This document shows, in pieces, positions 53,566-61,998 of a stretch of DNA of 64,000 bases (within the stretch, counting starts at the first letter, position 1; each line of letters begins with the position of its first letter). The position numbers and the translations under genes are program-made. This DNA comes from AC-32 sp963746155. GTDB taxonomy: Bacteria; Actinomycetota; Thermoleophilia; Gaiellales; Gaiellaceae. The DNA lies in contig CAVVAB010000001.1 of assembly GCA_963746155.1 (NCBI GenBank), forward strand, positions 248,001-312,000, read 5' to 3'. Below the pieces are notes generated by a model. It was not told where the DNA came from, did no database searches, and worked only from the letters and a program-made list of their open reading frames with translations.

Positions 53566-55017
53566 CTAGGTGCTCTCGAGAGCTGGCTCGGCCTCTCCCA
53601 CCGGCTCCGGCGCCTTCGTCCCGCGCAGCATGACGAACGCCACGACCGCGCCGGCGAGCGCCATCGCGATCAGCGCCCAGAAGGCCGCCTGGTAGCCGGA
53701 CGTGAACGCCTGAGCGGGCGTGTCGCCCGCCTTGAGCAGGTGGTTCGCGCGCGAGATGAAGATCGTCGAGGCGACCGCCACGCCGATCGCGCCGCCGATC
53801 TGCTGGTTCGTGTTGATCAGACCCGACGCGAGCCCGGCCTCGTGGGCCTTGACCTGGGCCAGCGCGGCGATGGTCACCGGCACGAACGCGAACGCGAGCC
53901 CCCACGCGAACGTCAGGTAGGCGGGGAGCAGGTCGGGCCAGTAGTGGCCGTTCACCGGGATCTGCGTGTACCAGGCCATCGACGCGGCCAGGACGAGCAG
54001 CCCGACAACGATCACGAACCGCGGGCCGATCTTCGTCGTCAGCGCCTGCGCGATACCGGCCCAGATGACGGTCGTTCCCGCGGTGGCGAGGAACGTCAGA
54101 CCCGTCTTCAGCGCGGACCAGCCCAGCACCTGCTGGACGTACAGCGTCAGGACGAAGAAGTTCGCGAAGATCACCGCCCCGAGCAGGAAGCCGACGATGT
54201 TGGCCGCCAGCAGCGTGCGGATCCTGAAGATGCTGAACGGGACGAGCGGGCCGGTCGTGCGGGTCTCTATAAACACGAACGCGGCGCTGAGCGCCGCTGC
54301 GACGATCAGCAGGACGATCGTTCGCGCCGACCCCCAGCCGACATCGGGCGCCTTGGAGATCGCGTAGACGAGGATCGCGAGGGAGCTCGTGACCGTCACC
54401 GCGCCGGCGACATCGAAGCGGCGGCTCTCGAGGTCGGCCTTGCTCTCCGGAACGAACGGGAAGGTCAGCCCGAGCACGAGGGCGCCGACCGGGACGTTGA
54501 CGAAGAAGATCCACTCCCAGCCGAGGTACTTGGTCAGGATCCCGCCGAAGAGGACGCCGGCCGCGGCGCCCGAGCCGCCGAGCGCGCCCCAGATTCCCAG
54601 CGCCTTGTTCCGCTCTGCGCCTTCCTCGAAGGTCGTCGACACGATCGAGAGAGCGGCGGGCGAGATGATGGCCGCGCCGACGCCCTGCAAGGCGCGCGAG
54701 GCGATCAGGACGTCCGCGCTGCCGGCGAGGCCGCAGAGCAGCGAGGCCAGCGTGAAGAGGATGAGGCCGACGACGAAGATCAGCCGCCGTCCGAGGAGGT
54801 CGGCAAGTCGCCCTCCGAGCAGCAGGAAGCCGCCGAAGGTGATCGCGTAGGCCGTGAGGACCCACTGCACGGTCGTCTCCGCGACGTGCAGGTCGACCTG
54901 GATCGACGGGATCGCGACGTTGACGATCGCGACGTCGAGCACGGTCATGAAGAACGCGGCGCCCACGATCGCGAGTACCAGCCACTTGCGGCGGGGGTTG
55001 GCCTGCGGGGAAGTCAT
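53566..55017 (-). CDS. MFS transporter, DHA2/EmrB-QacA type, 14 TM
   Basis: A 483-residue exporter. The TM1 motif FFMTVLDVAIVNVAIPSIQVDL is diagnostic for DHA2 drug antiporters, with the TM1 Asp. GGRLADLLGRR is the loop 2-3 motif A, ASRALQGVGAAIISPAAL motif B/C, and LASGLINTNQQIGGAIGVAVAST lies in TM11. Fourteen helices are expected. Multidrug or lipid-linked export is typical. It starts at ATG 55017. No regulator gene is next to it. Confidence 0.92.
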   Translation of the reverse strand: MTSPQANPRRKWLVLAIVGAAFFMTVLDVAIVNVAIPSIQVDLHVAETTVQWVLTAYAITFGGFLLLGGRLADLLGRRLIFVVGLILFTLASLLCGLAGSADVLIASRALQGVGAAIISPAALSIVSTTFEEGAERNKALGIWGALGGSGAAAGVLFGGILTKYLGWEWIFFVNVPVGALVLGLTFPFVPESKADLESRRFDVAGAVTVTSSLAILVYAISKAPDVGWGSARTIVLLIVAAALSAAFVFIETRTTGPLVPFSIFRIRTLLAANIVGFLLGAVIFANFFVLTLYVQQVLGWSALKTGLTFLATAGTTVIWAGIAQALTTKIGPRFVIVVGLLVLAASMAWYTQIPVNGHYWPDLLPAYLTFAWGLAFAFVPVTIAALAQVKAHEAGLASGLINTNQQIGGAIGVAVASTIFISRANHLLKAGDTPAQAFTSGYQAAFWALIAMALAGAVVAFVMLRGTKAPEPVGEAEPALEST

Positions 55018-55093
55018 CGATCGGCCTCCTTCGGTCGGCGGTCTTCGACCCCGCCGCAGGCTAGCGAGATCCGCCTTGGTCCGGTCGAAGTCG

Positions 55094-55759
55094 CTAGGCG
55101 GAAGGAATCACAAAGAACGCGATCGCCGCGTACTGGCACGCGACTGCGACGAGCGTCAGCGCGTGGAACACCTCGTGGTAGCCGAACACGGACGGGACGG
55201 GGTCCGGCCGGCCGCGCGCGTAGATGATCGCGCCGGCCGTGTAGGCGAGCCCGCCGACAGCGAGCAGCGCCAGAGCCACCGGATCGAGCCGGGTCACGAG
55301 CTGCGGCAGGACGATCACGCCCACCCACCCCAACGTCAGGCCGACCAGGACCGCAACCCAGTTCGGCGCCTCGACCCAGGCGAACTTGAGCGCCGCCCCG
55401 GCCAGGGCGCCTGCCCAGACGATCGCGAGCACGACGATGCGCCAGGTGCCGTCCAGGACGAGCAGGCAGACGGGCGTGTAGGTGCCGGCGATCAGGAAGA
55501 GAACGCCCGTGTGGTCGATGCGCCGCATCCAGAGCCGCACGTGAGGAGTCCAGGTCACCCGGTGGTAGAGGGCGCTCACGCCGAAGCAGGCGGCCACCGA
55601 GCAGGCGAACACGGCCGCCGCGGTGTGCCCGCCCGCGCCGTCCGCACCGACGATCAGGAGCGCGCCGACGACGAGGGAGATCGGAAACGCGACCTGGTGC
55701 AGGACGCCGCGCAAGAGGGGCCTGGGCAAAGCTGGCGAGGGCGAGGACGAAACCGCCAC
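55094..55759 (-). CDS. hemolysin III / YqfA-type membrane protein (PAQR-like)
   Basis: A protein of about 221 residues with seven helices of the HlyIII family. RGVLHQVAFPISLVVGALLI contains the first conserved His. SALYHRVTWTPHVRLWMRRIDHTGVLFLIAGTYTPV carries the S-x3-H and the H-x-x-I/V-F-L-I-A-G-T-Y-T-P signature, and GYHEVFHALTLVAV has the last zinc histidines. Members are zinc-containing membrane proteins of unclear function. It starts at GTG 55759, six bases from a TATCGT -10. Confidence 0.92.
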   Translation of the reverse strand: MAVSSSPSPALPRPLLRGVLHQVAFPISLVVGALLIVGADGAGGHTAAAVFACSVAACFGVSALYHRVTWTPHVRLWMRRIDHTGVLFLIAGTYTPVCLLVLDGTWRIVVLAIVWAGALAGAALKFAWVEAPNWVAVLVGLTLGWVGVIVLPQLVTRLDPVALALLAVGGLAYTAGAIIYARGRPDPVPSVFGYHEVFHALTLVAVACQYAAIAFFVIPSA

Positions 55760-55765
55760 TCCACC

Positions 55766-55771
55766 ACGATA
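55766..55771 (-). promoter_or_regulatory. -10 element of a leaderless promoter (hemolysin III gene)
   Basis: On the minus strand TATCGT is followed by six bases and GTG 55759. It shares a 46-base divergent gap with the CoA-transferase gene. Confidence 0.45.
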
Positions 55772-55805
55772 GACGCTTCCACGGCCGCTGTGATAGACGG
55801 GCGCG

Positions 55806-56983
55806 GTGAGCAAGCTTCCACTGGACGGGCTCCGCGTGCTCGACCTCTCCCGCGTTCTCGCGGGGCCCTACTGCACGATGGTGCTCTCCGATCTCGGCGC
55901 CGAGGTCGTGAAGATCGAGCGGCCGGGGGTCGGGGACGAGACCCGCACCTGGGGGCCGCCGTTCGTCGAGGGCGAGTCTGCGTACTTCCTCTCGGTCAAC
56001 CGGGGGAAGCGGAGCGTCGCGCTCGATCTGCGGGGAGAACGGTCGCGCGCGGCGTTCATGCGCCTTGCGGCCGACGCGGACGTCGTCGTAGAGAACTTTC
56101 GACCTGGCGGGGCCGATGCGCTCGGCGTCGGGTTCGAGCAGGTACGGGCGGTGAACCCGCGCGTCGTCTACTGCTCGATCACCGGCTTCGGCGACCGCGA
56201 GCCGGCAGGGCGGCCCGGCTACGACTTCGTGATCCAGGCCGAGTCGGGGCTGATGAGCATCACCGGGACCGGCCGAGGGCGCGCCGTCGAAGGTCGGCGT
56301 GGCGGTCGTCGACGTGCTCGCCGGGCTGAACGCGGCCGTCGCGATCCTCGCCGCGCTACGCCGCCGCGACGAGACCGGCGAGGGCGAGCACGTCGAGGTC
56401 TCGCTCCTGGACAGCGCGCTCAGCGGGCTCGTCAACGTCGCCCAGAGCGTGCTCGTCACCGGCGAGGAGGCGCCGCGCTTCGGCAACGCACACCGGAGCG
56501 TCGCCCCCTACGAGCCGCTGCAGGCAGAGGACGGCCTGGTCGCGGTCGCGGCCGCCAACGACGGGCTGTTCGCGAAGCTCTGCGGCGTGCTCGGCCGGGA
56601 CGACCTGCTCGCCGACGAGCGGTTCGCCACGAACGCCGGCCGCGTCGAGCACCGTGCCGAGCTCGCCGAGGAGCTCGAGCGCGCGCTGGCCACGCGTCCC
56701 GCGGACGAGTGGATCGAGCTGCTCACCGCCGAAGGCGTGCCGGCCGGGAAGATCCGAGGCGTGCTCGAGGCGCTCGAAGCGGCCGGGAGTGGAACCACCG
56801 TCAGGGTCGAGCACCCGACCGTCGGGCCGCTCGACCTCGTGCGCACGGCGACGCGCGTGGAAGGCGGCGACGCAGCTTCCGTCAGCGCCGCCGCTCCTCG
56901 GCGAGCACACGCGCGAGGTGCTCGCAGAGGCGGGCCTCGACGACGCCGAGATCGACGCGGTCGTCGCCGAGAGCCGGCCCTAA
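55806..56983 (+). CDS. CaiB/BaiF family III CoA-transferase (two frameshifts)
   Basis: A family III CoA-transferase of about 390 residues. It opens LPLDGLRVLDLSRVLAGPYCTMVLSDLGAEVVKIERPGVGDETR and has the catalytic-Asp region GYDFVIQAESGLMSITG. The frame breaks near 56287, continues as KVGVAVVDVLAGLNAAVAIL and VSLLDSALSGLVN, and breaks again near 56870 before LLGEHTREVLAEAGLDDAEI. Each break fits one surplus base. The family moves CoA between carboxylic acids such as formate/oxalate, carnitine or bile acids. The substrate is unknown here. It starts at GTG 55806. Confidence 0.85.
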
Positions 56984-56985
56984 AC

Positions 56986-57012
56986 GGCCGTACCGGCAAA
57001 GCCGGCACGGCC
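56986..57012. terminator. bidirectional terminator
   Basis: GGCCGTACCGGC-AAA-GCCGGCACGGCC, a 12-bp stem with one mismatch and a three-base loop, between the convergent CoA-transferase and ferritin-like genes. It has no U-run, so strength is uncertain. Confidence 0.6.
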
Positions 57013-57041
57013 TCTCACGGTCGGCGTCGCAAGCGAACGCC

Positions 57042-57542
57042 TTAGTCGGCCTCGAGCTCGCGGAGGAAGCCCTCGAACAGGCGGCGATGGCCCTCCTCGT
57101 CGTGGAGGATCCCGATCGTCATGTCCTGAGTGACCCAGTCCACGCCGTCGGTCACCTCGATGATGCGGTTGTAGTGCTCGATGGCGCCGGTCTCGGCCTC
57201 GATCACGCCGCGGACGATGTGCGCGATGTCGGTCTGCCGCTCGGGCGGCTGGAGGAAGCTCTGATCCGCGGTGAAGTCCTCGGAGCCCGGCACGACGCCG
57301 TAGAGCTCCTTGATCCGGTTGCCGAACTGGCGGGCGTGGCCGAGCTCCTCCTCGACGTCCTCCTCGAGCGACTCGCGGATCTCCTGCGCGCGGACGCCGT
57401 CGGGGTTGATCGAGTTGGCGACGTAGCTCATCACCGTCTCGATCTCCATCCAGTAGGCCTTGGTCAGGAGCTCGACGATCTCGTCGCGCTTCTCGGTCAG
57501 CTCCTCGGACAGGATTCCTTGCGCTGCGGTTCGGACTGGCAT
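57042..57542 (-). CDS. ferritin-like / bacterioferritin-type protein
   Basis: A 166-residue four-helix protein. Metal ligands fit the ferritin-like set: Glu in WMEIETVMSY, E-x-x-H in VEEELGHARQF, Glu in VIEAETGAIEHYN, and E-x-x-H in HDEEGHRRLFEGF. It is probably an iron-oxidising or storage protein of the bacterioferritin/Dps-like class, and no haem Met is evident. It starts at ATG 57542 with GGAGGT four bases upstream. It is divergent from the CBS-ATP-grasp-FNT operon. Confidence 0.88.
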   Translation of the reverse strand: MPVRTAAQGILSEELTEKRDEIVELLTKAYWMEIETVMSYVANSINPDGVRAQEIRESLEEDVEEELGHARQFGNRIKELYGVVPGSEDFTADQSFLQPPERQTDIAHIVRGVIEAETGAIEHYNRIIEVTDGVDWVTQDMTIGILHDEEGHRRLFEGFLRELEAD

Positions 57543-57723
57543 GTCCACCTCCGGTCTGGTCGATGCAATCCCGGGCTCCACGGTAACGAAACCCGGTGCC
57601 CGGCCCGCGCACCACCGGTCCCGGCCCTGATCGCGTTGCGGCTTTCCCGAAGTCGCGGGTGGGTCGCGCCCCGATGCCGGCCGCTTCCGAGGCGCGCAGA
57701 GTGCAGGCGAAAGGAGGTGGATC
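57543..57723. other. divergent intergenic region
   Basis: About 180 bases between the ferritin-like gene and the CBS gene. It holds both ribosome binding sites (GGAGGT and AAAGGAGG) and presumably both promoters. I see no clear -10/-35 pair and no gene. Confidence 0.4.
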
Positions 57724-58173
57724 ATGAACCAGCGAATGCTGGGGGTCAGCACCGCCGGCCCGTCGCTGGAGCAGCTCACGGTCGCCTACGCGATGCACCC
57801 CGGTGTCGTCACGTGCCCGCTCGAGACGCCGCTCCCGACGGTCGCGCGGATGATGGCCACGTACCGGATCCACGCCGTGATCGTCTTCAGCGAGGACTCG
57901 GACAACACCGCCGACGCACAGTTGTGGGGCGTGGTCTCCGACCTCGACCTCGTCAAGGCGGCGAGTGCCGGTGACTTCGCGGAGCGCACCGCGGGCGGCA
58001 CGGCCGTGACTCCGGTCGTGACGGTCGAGCGCGACGACCCGCTCGGGCGTGCCGCACAGCTGATGAGCGAGCACGAGATCACGCACCTGGTCGTCGTCGA
58101 CCCGGAGCTCACGCGACCGATCGGCGTGCTGTCGACGCTCGACGTGGCCCGCGCGCTCGCGGAGTCGGCGTAG
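57724..58173 (+). CDS. CBS-domain pair protein
   Basis: A 149-residue protein made of two CBS motifs: VAYAMHPGVVTCPLETPLPTVARMMATYRIHAVIV, then PVVTVERDDPLGRAAQLMSEHEITHLVVVDP. CBS pairs bind adenine nucleotides and act as energy sensors. It starts at ATG 57724 after AAAGGAGG. Eight bases separate it from the ATP-grasp gene, which in turn overlaps the FNT gene, so it may regulate a three-gene unit. Confidence 0.88.
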   Translation: MNQRMLGVSTAGPSLEQLTVAYAMHPGVVTCPLETPLPTVARMMATYRIHAVIVFSEDSDNTADAQLWGVVSDLDLVKAASAGDFAERTAGGTAVTPVVTVERDDPLGRAAQLMSEHEITHLVVVDPELTRPIGVLSTLDVARALAESA

Positions 58174-58181
58174 GCGGCCAC

Positions 58182-59048
58182 ATGAGGCGCGTCGGCGTCA
58201 TCGGCCACCCGCAGCCGGCGAACGTCGAGCTCGTCGCGGCCTGGCGCGCCGCGGACATCGACGCTGCTCTGCTCGATCCCCGCGACGCGCTCTCGAAGCT
58301 GACGGTGGGAGACGTCGCGATCGGCCGGCTCGACGTCCTGCAGACGCTCGACGGCGTCGAGCCGGGCCTGGAGACCCTCGGCGACCTCGAGACGCGGGGC
58401 GTCGTGGTGCTCAACAGCGCGGCCGCCCTGCTCGCCGCCCACGACAAGCTCCTCAGCGATGCCTGCCTGGCGCGTGCGAGGGTTCGGCGCCCCCCGGTCA
58501 CCCACGCGGTCACCGCCGAGGAGCTTCGCCGCTGTCCGTTGCCGCTCGTCGTGAAGCCGAGGTTCGGCAGCTGGGGGCGCGACGTCTTCCGCTGCAGGAA
58601 TCCCGATGAGCTCGAGGCGTGTCTGGCCGAGATCTCCGGTCGCGGCTGGTTCCGCAAGGACGGAGCCGTCGTCCAGGAGCTTGTTCCCTCCGCGGGCTTC
58701 GACCTGCGGGTGATCGTCGCCGGAGGCCTGGTCGTCGGGGCAGCCGAGCGTGTCGCCCGGGCCGGCGAGTGGCGCACGAACATCTCGCTCGGCGGAAGCC
58801 TGAGGCCGGCGCACCTCTCCGCAGAGGCGCGGTCGCTCGCCGTCGCCGCCGCCGCGGCGCTCGACGCCGACCTGATCGGGGTCGACCTGCTTCCGATTCC
58901 CGAGGGTTATACGGTCATCGAGATGAACGGCGCGGTCGAGTTCGACGGCCGCTACTCGCTGGCCGGCGCGGACATCTACACGGCGATCGCAGACGCGCTC
59001 GCCCTCGTGAGAGCCGAGCCGGTCGCTCTCGGAGAGGAGAAGCTGTGA
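58182..59048 (+). CDS. RimK/LysX-like ATP-grasp ligase, paralogue 2
   Basis: A 288-residue ATP-grasp protein. It begins RVGVIGHPQPANVELVAAW and has LLAAHDKLLSDACLARARV, the ATP-binding LVVKPRFGSWGRDVFRC, DLRVIVAGGLVVGAAERVA, EWRTNISLGG and YTVIEMNGAVEFDGRY. It aligns along its full length with the protein at 36008-36878, which shares KPRFGSWG, AHDKLL and EWRTN. Family members attach amino acids to proteins or carriers. The acceptor here is unknown. The stop overlaps the FNT start. Confidence 0.88.
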   Translation: MRRVGVIGHPQPANVELVAAWRAADIDAALLDPRDALSKLTVGDVAIGRLDVLQTLDGVEPGLETLGDLETRGVVVLNSAAALLAAHDKLLSDACLARARVRRPPVTHAVTAEELRRCPLPLVVKPRFGSWGRDVFRCRNPDELEACLAEISGRGWFRKDGAVVQELVPSAGFDLRVIVAGGLVVGAAERVARAGEWRTNISLGGSLRPAHLSAEARSLAVAAAAALDADLIGVDLLPIPEGYTVIEMNGAVEFDGRYSLAGADIYTAIADALALVRAEPVALGEEKL

Positions 59049-59959
59049 CAGACGAGGTCTTCACGCCGACCAGCCTCGACGCGCTCCCGCCGACGCAGAT
59101 GGCGCGCCAGGCGGAGAAGGTCGGTGTTGCCAAGGCGGCGATGCCGGCCGCGAACCTATTCGTGCTCGGGATCCTCGCAGGCGCCTTCATCGCGCTGGGC
59201 GCGATCTTCGCGACGACCGTGATCACGGGCGGGGCGACGATGCCCTTCGGGGTCGTGCGCCTGCTCGCGGGGCTCACCTTCTCGCTCGGCCTGATCCTGG
59301 TCGTCGTCGCCGGCGCGGAGCTGTTCACGGGGAACAACCTGATCGTGATGGGCTGGGCGAGCCGGCAGGTCTCCACGGCGCTGCTCCTGCGCAACTGGGC
59401 GATCGTGTACGCGGGCAACTTTGTCGGCGCGATCGCGACCGCGGCGCTGCTCTACGTGAGCAAGTGGTACGAGTTCGACAAGGGCGCCGTCGGCGAGCAG
59501 GCGGTGGCGATCGCGACAGGCAAGACGAACCTCGGCTTCGGACAGGCGATCGTGCTCGGCGCGTTCTGCAACGCGCTCGTGTGCCTGGCCGTGTGGCTCT
59601 GCTACAGCGCGCGGACGACCGCGGACAAGGTGCTCGCGATCGTGCCGCCGATCGCGGCCTTCGTCGCCTCGGGCTTCGAGCACAGCGTGGCCAACATGTA
59701 CTTCATCCCGATGGGCCTGTTCGTGAAGGCGAACTCGACGTTCATGGCCGCGCATCCGGGGCCGCCCGGCGTCGACAACCTGACGTGGGGGCGATTCCTC
59801 TACGCAAACCTGCTGCCGGTGACGATCGGGAACATCATCGGCGGCGCGCTGATGGTCGGCGCCGTGTACTGGTTCGTGTACCTACGCAGCCGCGAGGACG
59901 CGGATCAGAGCGGCCAGCTAGCGCGCACGGGAGCCGGTCGCTCGGTCCAGTCTCCGTAG
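59045..59959 (+). CDS. formate/nitrite transporter (FNT family)
   Basis: A 304-residue FNT channel with six helices. NLFVLGILAGAFIALGAIFATT forms TM1. VVAGAELFTGNNLIVMGWASRQV is the conserved re-entrant loop of TM2, and GNFVGAIATAALLY lies in TM3. SGFEHSVANMYFIPMGLFVK contains the conserved pore His. It starts at GTG 59045, overlapping the ATP-grasp stop. It may carry formate, nitrite or another small anion. The 3' end overlaps the convergent cupin gene by 55 bases. Confidence 0.93.
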   Translation: MTDEVFTPTSLDALPPTQMARQAEKVGVAKAAMPAANLFVLGILAGAFIALGAIFATTVITGGATMPFGVVRLLAGLTFSLGLILVVVAGAELFTGNNLIVMGWASRQVSTALLLRNWAIVYAGNFVGAIATAALLYVSKWYEFDKGAVGEQAVAIATGKTNLGFGQAIVLGAFCNALVCLAVWLCYSARTTADKVLAIVPPIAAFVASGFEHSVANMYFIPMGLFVKANSTFMAAHPGPPGVDNLTWGRFLYANLLPVTIGNIIGGALMVGAVYWFVYLRSREDADQSGQLARTGAGRSVQSP

Positions 59960-60438
59960 GCCTCAGGCGGCTCGGTCGTCTCCTCCGGAGCCGAGGCGCC
60001 GTAGCGAGCGGCCTTCTCGTTGCGCGGGTAGTGCAGCTTCTTGTCCTCGCTGCGGACGCCGACCATGAGGATTGCGCAGGGCCCATCGCCGGCGCCGACG
60101 AGGATGTGGTCGGTCCCGGGCGCGCAGTGGAAGAAGTCCCAGGCCTCGAGGTGCCGTTCCTCGTCCTCGACGATCAGCAGGCATTCGCCCGAGAGCACGA
60201 GGAAGTCCTCCTGCACGCTCTCGGAGTGGTAGCGGCCGTTCGGCTGGCCCGGCTGGAGAACGTGGACGCCGATCCCGTACTGCTCGAACGGTGCGTCCCG
60301 GGACTCCCAGGCCGTCCACTCGCCGGCGATGTCGTGGCGGTCCCACCTGGCGTCCGCGAGGTTGAGGACGTACCAGCCGGGCGACGTGACGACCGCGCCC
60401 TCGGGTGTCTGCTCCAGTTTCGCCTCTTCGGTCGGCAC
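59905..60438 (-). CDS. cupin domain protein
   Basis: A 177-residue single-domain cupin. Motif 1 is VHVLQPGQPNGRYHSESVQEDFLVLSGE, with His and Glu metal ligands, and motif 2 is AWDFFHCAPGTDHILVGAG. The last 35 residues extend past the fold. Cupins of this type bind a metal and a small ligand, and the reaction is not evident. It starts at GTG 60438, six bases after a TAGGCT -10 on the minus strand. Confidence 0.82.
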   Translation of the reverse strand: MPTEEAKLEQTPEGAVVTSPGWYVLNLADARWDRHDIAGEWTAWESRDAPFEQYGIGVHVLQPGQPNGRYHSESVQEDFLVLSGECLLIVEDEERHLEAWDFFHCAPGTDHILVGAGDGPCAILMVGVRSEDKKLHYPRNEKAARYGASAPEETTEPPEAYGDWTERPAPVRASWPL

Positions 60439-60444
60439 GCGCCG

Positions 60445-60450
60445 AGCCTA
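60445..60450 (-). promoter_or_regulatory. -10 element of a leaderless promoter (cupin gene)
   Basis: On the minus strand TAGGCT, six bases, then GTG 60438. It lies seven bases from the -10 of the divergent epimerase gene. Confidence 0.5.
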
Positions 60451-60456
60451 CCCGAC

Positions 60457-60462
60457 TAGATT
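60457..60462 (+). promoter_or_regulatory. -10 element of a leaderless promoter (epimerase gene)
   Basis: TAGATT, seven bases, then ATG 60470. The total distance between the two divergent start codons is 31 bases. Confidence 0.5.
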
Positions 60463-60469
60463 GCAGCCG

Positions 60470-61450
60470 ATGAGGCTGCTCGTCCTCGGCGGAACGAAGT
60501 TCCTCGGCCGCGCGGTCGTCGAAGCTGCGCTCGCGCGCGGCGACGAGGTGACGCTCTTCAACCGCGGCCAGACGGGCACCGAGCTCTTCCCCGAGGTCGA
60601 GAAGCTGCGCGGCGACCGCGACGGCGATCTCGCCGCGCTCGAGGGCCGCGAATGGGACGCGGTGATCGACCCGTCCGGCTACGTGCCGCGGATCGTGCGC
60701 GACTCGGCCGAGCTGCTGCGCGGATCCGTCGGCCACTACGTGTTCGTCTCGAGCGGCTCGGTCTACGCGGACCCGTACCCGGGCTTCGACGAGACGGCTC
60801 CCACCGCGGAGCTCGAGGATCCCGACACCGAGGAGGTCATGGCGCACTACGGCGCGCTGAAGGCCGCCTGCGAGCGCGTCGTGAGCGAGGTCTTCCCCGA
60901 CGCGCACACGAACGTGCGCGCGGGGCTGATCGTCGGGCCGAACGACCCGACCGGCCGCTTCACGTACTGGCCGCTGCGGGTCGCGATCGGCGGCGAGCTG
61001 CTCGCGCCCGCTCCGCCCGAGCGCAGCGTCCAGTTCATCGACGTGCGCGATCTCGGGGAGTGGATGGTCGAGGCCTGCGACAAGCGCCACGTCGGCACGT
61101 TCAACGCGACCTGCGAGCAGCTGCGCTTCGACGAGCTCCTGGCCGCGTGCGGGGACGCCGACCCGGTCTGGGTCTCCGACGAGTTCCTGGTCGAGCACGA
61201 GGTCAAGCCCTTCAGCGAGCTGCCGCTCTGGATCCCGGGGCCGCATGCGGCCTTCCTCCAGGGCGACGTCTCGAAGGCCGTCGCTGCCGGGCTTCGCTTC
61301 CGCCCGCTCGACGTGACGATCCGCGACACGCGCGCGTGGGCCGACGAGGCGGGCGAACAGCTGGTCACCGACCACGGCCTACGCCAGGGCCGAGCCGGCC
61401 TCGACCCCGCCAAGGAGGCCGAGCTGCTGCAGGCCTGGAGGGCGACCTAG
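60470..61450 (+). CDS. NAD-dependent epimerase/dehydratase family protein
   Basis: A 326-residue extended-SDR protein. The cofactor motif is LLVLGGTKFLGRAVVEAAL (G-x-x-x-x-x-G variant seen in plant and bacterial reductases related to CSP41). The active site SSGSVYADPYPGFDE and MAHYGALKAACE gives the Y-x-x-x-K motif. FIDVRDLGEWMVEAC is typical of NAD epimerases. The substrate is probably a nucleotide sugar or similar, but no pathway genes are nearby. It converges on the MarR gene with a four-base overlap of ends. Confidence 0.85.
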   Translation: MRLLVLGGTKFLGRAVVEAALARGDEVTLFNRGQTGTELFPEVEKLRGDRDGDLAALEGREWDAVIDPSGYVPRIVRDSAELLRGSVGHYVFVSSGSVYADPYPGFDETAPTAELEDPDTEEVMAHYGALKAACERVVSEVFPDAHTNVRAGLIVGPNDPTGRFTYWPLRVAIGGELLAPAPPERSVQFIDVRDLGEWMVEACDKRHVGTFNATCEQLRFDELLAACGDADPVWVSDEFLVEHEVKPFSELPLWIPGPHAAFLQGDVSKAVAAGLRFRPLDVTIRDTRAWADEAGEQLVTDHGLRQGRAGLDPAKEAELLQAWRAT

Positions 61451-61926
61451 GGCTCGCAGCTGACGTCGTCGGTTGCGTCTTCGAGCGGCAGGCGTTGCAG
61501 GAGATCGCGGAGCGTCGTCAGCTCCTCGACCGAGAACCGTGCGGCGAACACGCCGCGGATCCCGGCGACGTGCGTATCGGCCGCCTCGCGCAGCTTGGCG
61601 AGCCCGCTGTCGGTGAGCTGGGCGTAGGTCACGCGGGCGTCGCTCTCGCACGAGGCGCGCTCCACGAAGCCGCTCTCCTCGAGACCTGCCAGCAGGCGCG
61701 TGATCCCCGAGGGCGTGAGGAGGACTTCCTCGGAAAGATCGACGCGGCGCATCCTGCGGTCCGGTGCGTGAGCCAGGCGAAGCAGCACCTCGTAGGCGCT
61801 CAGCGTCAGGCCGTGCTCGCTGACGAGCTCCGCGTTGAAGCGGCGCGTGATCGATGCGTGCGCCCGGAGAAGGCCCGCCCAGGCCTCGATCTCGGTTCCT
61901 CCACGGGGTGGTGCTTGAGCGCTCAA
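61447..61926 (-). CDS. MarR-family transcriptional regulator
   Basis: A 159-residue winged-helix protein. The dimer helix is EAWAGLLRAHASITRRFNAEL. The HTH is GLTLSAYEVLLRLAHAPDRRMRRVDLSEEVLLTPSGITRLLAGLEESGFVERA, and the wing has RVTYAQLTDSGLAKL. Cys residues in the HTH-wing boundary (ASCESD) and at the C-terminus (VSCEP) could make it redox-sensitive. TTG 61926 is chosen because GAGGAG lies seven bases upstream; TTG 61941 is also in frame. It is divergent from yceI across a promoter with TTGA...TCAA repeats and likely represses both. Confidence 0.87.
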   Translation of the reverse strand: MSAQAPPRGGTEIEAWAGLLRAHASITRRFNAELVSEHGLTLSAYEVLLRLAHAPDRRMRRVDLSEEVLLTPSGITRLLAGLEESGFVERASCESDARVTYAQLTDSGLAKLREAADTHVAGIRGVFAARFSVEELTTLRDLLQRLPLEDATDDVSCEP

Positions 61927-61929
61927 TAC

Positions 61930-61972
61930 TTGACTCCTCAATGTTCTCTCGCTATGATTGTTGACAAGTCAA
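61930..61972. promoter_or_regulatory. yceI promoter with two candidate MarR operators
   Basis: TTGACT (61930-61935), 17 bases and TATGAT (61953-61958) form a near-consensus sigma-70 promoter for the plus strand. TTGACTCCTCAA (61930-61941) and TTGACAAGTCAA (61961-61972) are inverted repeats with TTGA/TCAA arms. One covers the -35 and the other the expected start point, a classic repression layout. Confidence 0.75.
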
Positions 61973-61998
61973 GTATATCCAACGAGGAGGACACCGCA

